In this document: positions 14,870-18,650 of the stretch, one piece after another
How positions within the stretch are numbered: position 1 is the stretch's first letter
How the letters are laid out: the number at the start of each line of letters is the position of its first letter
NCBI GenBank assembly: GCA_948919095.1
Contig: CAQYCU010000026.1
Coordinates: 1-18,650, forward strand
From: an uncultured Clostridia bacterium
GTDB lineage: Bacteria > Bacillota > Clostridia > TANB77 > CAG-508
Direction of reading: 5' to 3'
Length of the DNA: 18,650 nt
Position numbers and translations under genes: made by a program
The notes under the pieces: generated by a model
Seen by the model: only the letters and a program-made list of their open reading frames with translations
What the model was told of the DNA's origin: nothing
The model's database searches: none

Positions 14870-15953
14870 AGGTTAATTCTATTTTTAATATCTTTCTATT
14901 TTTTATGTTTTTTATTTTTTCAATTACTATCTTAACAATTTTCATATATATTTTTTCTACTGTATATATTCTAATTAAGTCTATAATAAAACATATTATA
15001 AATATTACTATTGATATGCCAATGCAATATATTGCTGCATATAATTCATTATAGTTTTGTTCAAAGTTTATAACTTTATTCCAAATTATTATTCTCATTA
15101 TTGGGTGCTCATGTATTAAGTATATTCCAAAAGTTGTACTTGCTATTGTGTTTATAATCTTACTTTTTAATGCTGGCACTGAGATTGCTAATAAAAACAT
15201 ATATATAGCTATTAATACTATTAGCGGATTTTCTTGTTGTACAAAAAATGTATTACTTCCTAGGACATAGCGATTAGTTTTATGATATAAATATGTACTA
15301 ATAATTATTACTGCAGTATTCAATGCAAAATACAATAATAACTTCTTTCTATATTTTGCTCTTTCTTCACTTTTGTTAATATTATATTTTCGTATATATG
15401 CTCCAATCAAATATAATGCAACTGTTTTTTCAATAAATACTACTGGTATATTTATGCCTAAATATGTTGGTAAAGTAAAATATATTATTAATAGCATAAA
15501 CAGTAATAATTTGAATTCTTTTTTATCTAAAGCCTCTACTAATTTATTTATATATTTTGAAAATAACATTATAATTATATATGATGCAGCAAACCAATAT
15601 ATGTTGTTAATTGTTGGAAATAAATGTGCTAAGTATACTTTTGCTTCTGGCGGATTTTTATATATTATATCCATTATAATTAATATTGCCATAGAATAAA
15701 ATAGTACTTGCCCTTCTATTTTTAATATCTTGCTAGCCGTTATTTTTGACTTATACATATAATATCCTGAAATTATGAAAAATATGTCTACACCAAGTGA
15801 ACCACCAATTAATAGTATATTTAATATGTAACGGTTACCACTGTAACATTGTTTATCCATCAGTCCATGACAAACATAATGGTGTATGATAATTGCTAAC
15901 ATTGCTATTATTCTAAGTATTTCTACATTTGAATTCCTTGTTTTCTTTTCCAT
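14868..15953 (-). CDS. Membrane acyltransferase, family 3 (O-acetyltransferase type)
   Basis: The 361-residue protein is an integral membrane protein with about ten hydrophobic helices. It has the acyltransferase-3 landmarks NSNVEILRIIAMLAIIIHHY near the N-terminus (with the conserved Arg and His), SLGVDIFFIISGYYMYKS, and the late TTFGIYLIHEHP motif. Members transfer acetyl or other acyl groups to surface polysaccharides, peptidoglycan or other exported molecules; the acceptor here is unknown. The C-terminal tail is very basic and probably cytoplasmic. It has its own promoter and lies next to a convergent glycosyltransferase gene, so a role in surface glycan decoration is a fair guess, not shown. 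The ribosome binding site (AGGGAG) is slightly far from the ATG. Confidence 0.88.
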   Translation of the reverse strand: MEKKTRNSNVEILRIIAMLAIIIHHYVCHGLMDKQCYSGNRYILNILLIGGSLGVDIFFIISGYYMYKSKITASKILKIEGQVLFYSMAILIIMDIIYKNPPEAKVYLAHLFPTINNIYWFAASYIIIMLFSKYINKLVEALDKKEFKLLLFMLLIIYFTLPTYLGINIPVVFIEKTVALYLIGAYIRKYNINKSEERAKYRKKLLLYFALNTAVIIISTYLYHKTNRYVLGSNTFFVQQENPLIVLIAIYMFLLAISVPALKSKIINTIASTTFGIYLIHEHPIMRIIIWNKVINFEQNYNELYAAIYCIGISIVIFIICFIIDLIRIYTVEKIYMKIVKIVIEKIKNIKNRKILKIELT

Positions 15954-16020
15954 TTTGTTTTTATCTCCCTAAAAAGGCTACTTTCTTTAGTATTTTTCTT
16001 ACTTTTATTTTTCATTTCCA

Positions 16021-16049
16021 ATTATAATAAAGTAATTTTTAAAAGTCAA
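16021..16049 (-). promoter_or_regulatory. Vegetative promoter of the acyltransferase gene
   Basis: On the minus strand TTGACT (16044-16049) and TATAAT (16021-16026) are separated by exactly 17 bases. The start codon is about 68 bases downstream. Confidence 0.8.
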
Positions 16050-16051
16050 AT

Positions 16052-16077
16052 AAAAAACACTAAATATAGTGCTTTTT
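16052..16077 (-). terminator. Intrinsic terminator of sleB
   Basis: On the minus strand AAAAAGCACTA pairs with TAGTGTTTTTT (11 bp with one G-U pair, four-base loop). The 3' arm itself supplies six T, then ATTT follows. Its 3' edge is two bases from the -35 box of the acyltransferase promoter. Confidence 0.75.
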
Positions 16078-16101
16078 ATTTTGTGGGTTTCTTTTAATAA
16101 T

Positions 16102-16782
16102 CTACTTACAAAATCTATGTTTCCCAATTGTTACAGTCATTGGTCTTGACCATATCCATTTATTTGTTGCAGTATTTGGATTGAAATAATATACTGCTCC
16201 ATAAGTTGGGTCCCAACCGTTTTGTGCATCTTTTGCAGCTTTTTTAGCAGTAGTATTTGGTGTCAAGTTTATTTGTCCATCAGAAACACATGTAAAAGCA
16301 TTTTTTTGGTATACAACTCCTGATACTGTATTAGGAAATCTGCTGTCTTTTACTCTATTTAAAATTACTGCTGCAACTGCAACTTGACCTGTGTATGGTT
16401 CTCCTCTAGCTTCTGCATAAACAAACTTGCTGATTAGATTTAGAGATGCTGTATCTACTGAATTTGATGAAGAACTACTACTTGAGCTTGACATTCCTAG
16501 TGCTTGTAATGTTTTTGTTCCTGTAATTCCATCAGCTGTTAAGCCATTTTTTCTTTGAAATTTTTTCACAGCTTCTAATGTTTTACTTCCATATACTCCA
16601 TCAACTGAGCCATTATAATATCCCCAATTTTTTAATTTAGTTTGTATTTGCCTTACTTCATCTCCTCGCGAACCATATCTTGAAACCGCTTCTGCTACTT
16701 GATTTCTAGTAATCACTGTATAACTTATAAATAACATTACTATTAGTATTAAAAGACTACCCACTTTTATTTTGTTTTTCAT
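16102..16782 (-). CDS. sleB: Spore cortex-lytic enzyme SleB-like cell wall hydrolase
   Basis: The 226-residue exported protein has a signal sequence (about 1-32), a peptidoglycan-binding type 1 domain at about 37-95 (GDEVRQIQTKLKNWGYY, DGVYGSKTLEAVKKFQ), a run of nine Ser as linker (98-106), and a Hydrolase_2/SleB catalytic domain at about 113-226. The catalytic region has FVYAEARGEPYTGQVAVAAV with the predicted catalytic Glu124, then LNRVKDSRFPNTVSGVVYQ and FTCVSDGQI. SleB is a lytic transglycosylase that breaks down cortex peptidoglycan in germination; a vegetative wall hydrolase of the same fold is the alternative. AAAGGAG precedes the ATG. ypeB, its usual partner in bacilli, is absent here, and no forespore promoter was clearly identified. 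Confidence 0.88.
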   Translation of the reverse strand: MKNKIKVGSLLILIVMLFISYTVITRNQVAEAVSRYGSRGDEVRQIQTKLKNWGYYNGSVDGVYGSKTLEAVKKFQRKNGLTADGITGTKTLQALGMSSSSSSSSSNSVDTASLNLISKFVYAEARGEPYTGQVAVAAVILNRVKDSRFPNTVSGVVYQKNAFTCVSDGQINLTPNTTAKKAAKDAQNGWDPTYGAVYYFNPNTATNKWIWSRPMTVTIGKHRFCK

Positions 16783-16870
16783 TGATAATTTCTCCTTTCA
16801 CTTACTCTGCTTATTTATTGCCCTACGTAATTTTAAAAAATTGCGTTTATCATTTTATATTTTAGTAAGT

Positions 16871-16908
16871 AAAAAAACTCTTTTGAGATTATTTTTCCCA
16901 AAAGAGTT
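16871..16908 (-). terminator. Intrinsic terminator of fhs
   Basis: On the minus strand AACTCTTTTGGGA (16896-16908) pairs with TCTCAAAAGAGTT (16876-16888), 13 bp with one G-U pair and a seven-base loop, followed directly by a run of T. It lies about 15 nt after the fhs stop codon. Confidence 0.9.
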
Positions 16909-16922
16909 AGTTTTATTCATTT

Positions 16923-18575
16923 TTAGAAAATACCAACAATATTTCCATTTTCATCTAAATCAATGTTTTCTGCTGATGGCACTTTAGGAAGCCCTGGCAT
17001 TGTCATAACTTTGCCTGTTTTTACAACTATAAATTCAGCTCCTGCTTTATATTCAGCTGAGGTTATATGAATTGTAAATGGTTTATCACATAATAAATTT
17101 TTATCATCATCAGAAAATGAGTACTGAGTTTTTGCTATACATACTGGAACTTGTACATTGTTCTTTTCAATATCAGCTATTTGTTTTTCTGCTTCTTCTG
17201 AATATTCAACATTGCTTGCTCCATAAATTTTCTTTGCAACTTTTTCTATTTTATCTTTTGTTGTATCAGATAATTCATATGTATTTTTAAAAGTATGTTC
17301 TTTTTCACAAATCCTGCATATTTTATTTGCTAAGTCTGCTGCGCCTTCTCCACCTTTTGCCCAATTTTCAAGTAAACTATATTCTATTTTTCCTTCTAAT
17401 TTTTCTTTTAATAATTGTAATTCTTTTTCTGTGTCGGTGGTAAATTTATTTATCGCGACTATTGGATTTAAGCCAAATAACTGGATATTTTCTATATGTT
17501 TCATTAAGTTTTTTATTCCAATTTCAAGTGCATTTAGATTTTCCTCTGATGCTTCTTCTTTTGTAGCACCACCATGATATTTTAAAGCTCTTAATGTTGC
17601 AACTATCACTACTGCATCTGGAAAGGTTTCTAATTTTCTGCATTTTATATTCAAAAATTTTTCAGCACCTAAGTCTGCTCCAAACCCTGCTTCAGTTACA
17701 ACATATTCTCCTAATTTAAGTGCCATTTTTGTTGCTATTATACTATTGCATCCATGTGCTATGTTTGCAAATGGTCCACCATGTATTATTGCTGGATTAT
17801 TTTCAATAGTTTGTACAATATTAGGATTTATCGCATCTTTTAATAAAACGGTTAATGCTCCTTCTGCTTTTAAATCTTTTGCAGTTATTTTATTCTCTCT
17901 TTTATCATATCCAATTATGATATTTCCTAATCTTCTTTTTAAGTCTTTAATATCTGTTGCTAGACATAAAATTGCCATTATTTCTGATGCAACTGTTATA
18001 TCGAAATGGTCTTCTCTTGAAGTCATGTTTTTTTCATTTGAAAGTCCGATTTCAACTTTTCTTAATTTTCTATCATTTAAGTCTAAACATCTATTCCAAA
18101 CAACTCTTTCAATTCCAAGTTCATTTCCATGAAATATATGGTTGTCAATCATTGCACTTAATAAATTATTAGCTGATGTTATTGCATGTATATCTCCTGT
18201 AAAGTGTAAGTTTATTTCTTCCATTGGAGCTACTTGTGAATATCCTCCACCTGTTGCCCCACCTTTTATTCCAAATACAGGACCTAAGGAGGGTTCTCTT
18301 AATGCTAATATTGCTTTTTTTCCAATCTTGTTTAGCCCATCACATAATCCAATTGATGTTGTAGTCTTTCCCTCTCCTAATGGTGTTGGGTTTATTGCAG
18401 TTACTAAAATTAGTTTACCATTATTTTTCTTTTTTATTTGCTCATAATAGTATAATGAAATCTTTGCTTTGTATTTTCCATATTGTTCAACATATTCTTC
18501 TGGAATATCTAGCCTTCTTGTTATTTCATTTATGTTTTTTAATTTTGCATTTCTTGCTATCTCAATATCTTTCAT
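16923..18575 (-). CDS. fhs: Formate-tetrahydrofolate ligase
   Basis: This enzyme makes 10-formyl-tetrahydrofolate from formate, ATP and tetrahydrofolate, feeding purine and one-carbon pathways and, in acetogens, the methyl branch of the Wood-Ljungdahl pathway. The 550 residues show the ATP-binding loop NPTPLGEGKTTTSIGL (about 62-77), REPSLGPVFGIKGGATGGGY, DIHAITSANNLLSAM, HGGPFANIAHGCNS, VTEAGFGADLGAEKF and the C-terminal MTMPGLPKVPSAENIDLD. I use the ATG at 18575 because the GTG at 18593 lies within the ribosome binding region (GTGAAAGGAAGT). The preceding partial gene ends 29 nt upstream, so the two are probably co-transcribed. Confidence 0.97.
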   Translation of the reverse strand: MKDIEIARNAKLKNINEITRRLDIPEEYVEQYGKYKAKISLYYYEQIKKKNNGKLILVTAINPTPLGEGKTTTSIGLCDGLNKIGKKAILALREPSLGPVFGIKGGATGGGYSQVAPMEEINLHFTGDIHAITSANNLLSAMIDNHIFHGNELGIERVVWNRCLDLNDRKLRKVEIGLSNEKNMTSREDHFDITVASEIMAILCLATDIKDLKRRLGNIIIGYDKRENKITAKDLKAEGALTVLLKDAINPNIVQTIENNPAIIHGGPFANIAHGCNSIIATKMALKLGEYVVTEAGFGADLGAEKFLNIKCRKLETFPDAVVIVATLRALKYHGGATKEEASEENLNALEIGIKNLMKHIENIQLFGLNPIVAINKFTTDTEKELQLLKEKLEGKIEYSLLENWAKGGEGAADLANKICRICEKEHTFKNTYELSDTTKDKIEKVAKKIYGASNVEYSEEAEKQIADIEKNNVQVPVCIAKTQYSFSDDDKNLLCDKPFTIHITSAEYKAGAEFIVVKTGKVMTMPGLPKVPSAENIDLDENGNIVGIF

Positions 18576-18604
18576 AATGGTACTTCCTTTCACATTTATT
18601 TTAA

Positions 18605-18650
18605 TTAGAATATTACTCCTGTTATTACTCCTAAAATTGCTCCTGCTATT
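18605..18650 (-). CDS. 3' end of a hydrophobic protein gene (runs off the right edge)
   Basis: An open frame enters from the right edge and ends in TAA at 18605-18607. The visible C-terminus is IAGAILGVITGVIF, a Gly-rich hydrophobic segment like the last helix of a small membrane protein. This reading is favoured by its amino acid pattern and by the 29-nt spacing to fhs, but only 14 residues can be seen and no family can be named. Confidence 0.45.
   Translation of the reverse strand, partial: IAGAILGVITGVIF

Noticed and set aside
16783..16870. Forespore (SigG-type) promoter for sleB
   Set aside because: Patches such as TGATAA and TACGTA are present, but no pair matches the consensus with correct spacing, so no feature is claimed.
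1..18650. tRNA, rRNA, CRISPR, insertion sequence, prophage or defence system
   Set aside because: No cloverleaf-like GC-rich segments, regular spaced repeats, transposase, integrase or nuclease motifs were seen on either strand. Repeated protein segments are accounted for by cohesin paralogy and WG repeats.

Overview
The window looks like chromosome of a low-GC, endospore-forming member of the Clostridia (Bacillota), possibly a gut lineage. The DNA is strongly AT-rich, ribosome binding sites are AGGAGG/GAAGGG type, and promoters are TTGACA/TATAAT type. It carries a SigK-type sporulation sigma factor and a SleB-type cortex hydrolase. Nearly all genes are on the minus strand; the only convincing plus-strand gene is one glycosyltransferase. 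No rRNA, tRNA, insertion sequence, CRISPR array or phage gene was found. No gene-free stretch exceeds about 150 bases.

Right to left (direction of transcription): the C-terminal tail of an unknown hydrophobic protein runs into fhs (formate-tetrahydrofolate ligase), which ends in a strong terminator. Then come sleB with its own terminator, and a membrane acyltransferase with a consensus promoter. A plus-strand family-2 glycosyltransferase, with its own promoter and terminator, is convergent with the acyltransferase. Divergent from it, a perfect consensus promoter drives two small unrecognised genes. Next come hisS with its own promoter, a U32 peptidase gene whose 3' end is frameshifted, and sigK followed after 13 nt by ackA.

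The most distinctive block is 5686-8203: three consecutive genes with paralogous cohesin-like domains and three different ends. One has an LPQTG sortase signal, one a dockerin, and one a C-terminal membrane helix. This looks like a miniature cohesin/dockerin surface assembly with no enzyme subunit nearby. The first two genes have consensus promoters. The third sits behind an intrinsic terminator that abuts its ribosome binding site.

The third cohesin gene leads without a visible break into a housekeeping run: glyS, queA, tgt, a WG-repeat membrane protein, yajC and a truncated gene at the left edge. QueA and Tgt act in queuosine modification of tRNA, and YajC belongs to the Sec translocon. A membrane-anchored WG-repeat protein lies between tgt and yajC. 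Two hairpins without U-tracts precede the ribosome binding sites of queA and of the left-edge gene. Neither aminoacyl-tRNA synthetase gene has room for a T-box leader.

All functions are assigned from motifs read by eye; no database search was run.
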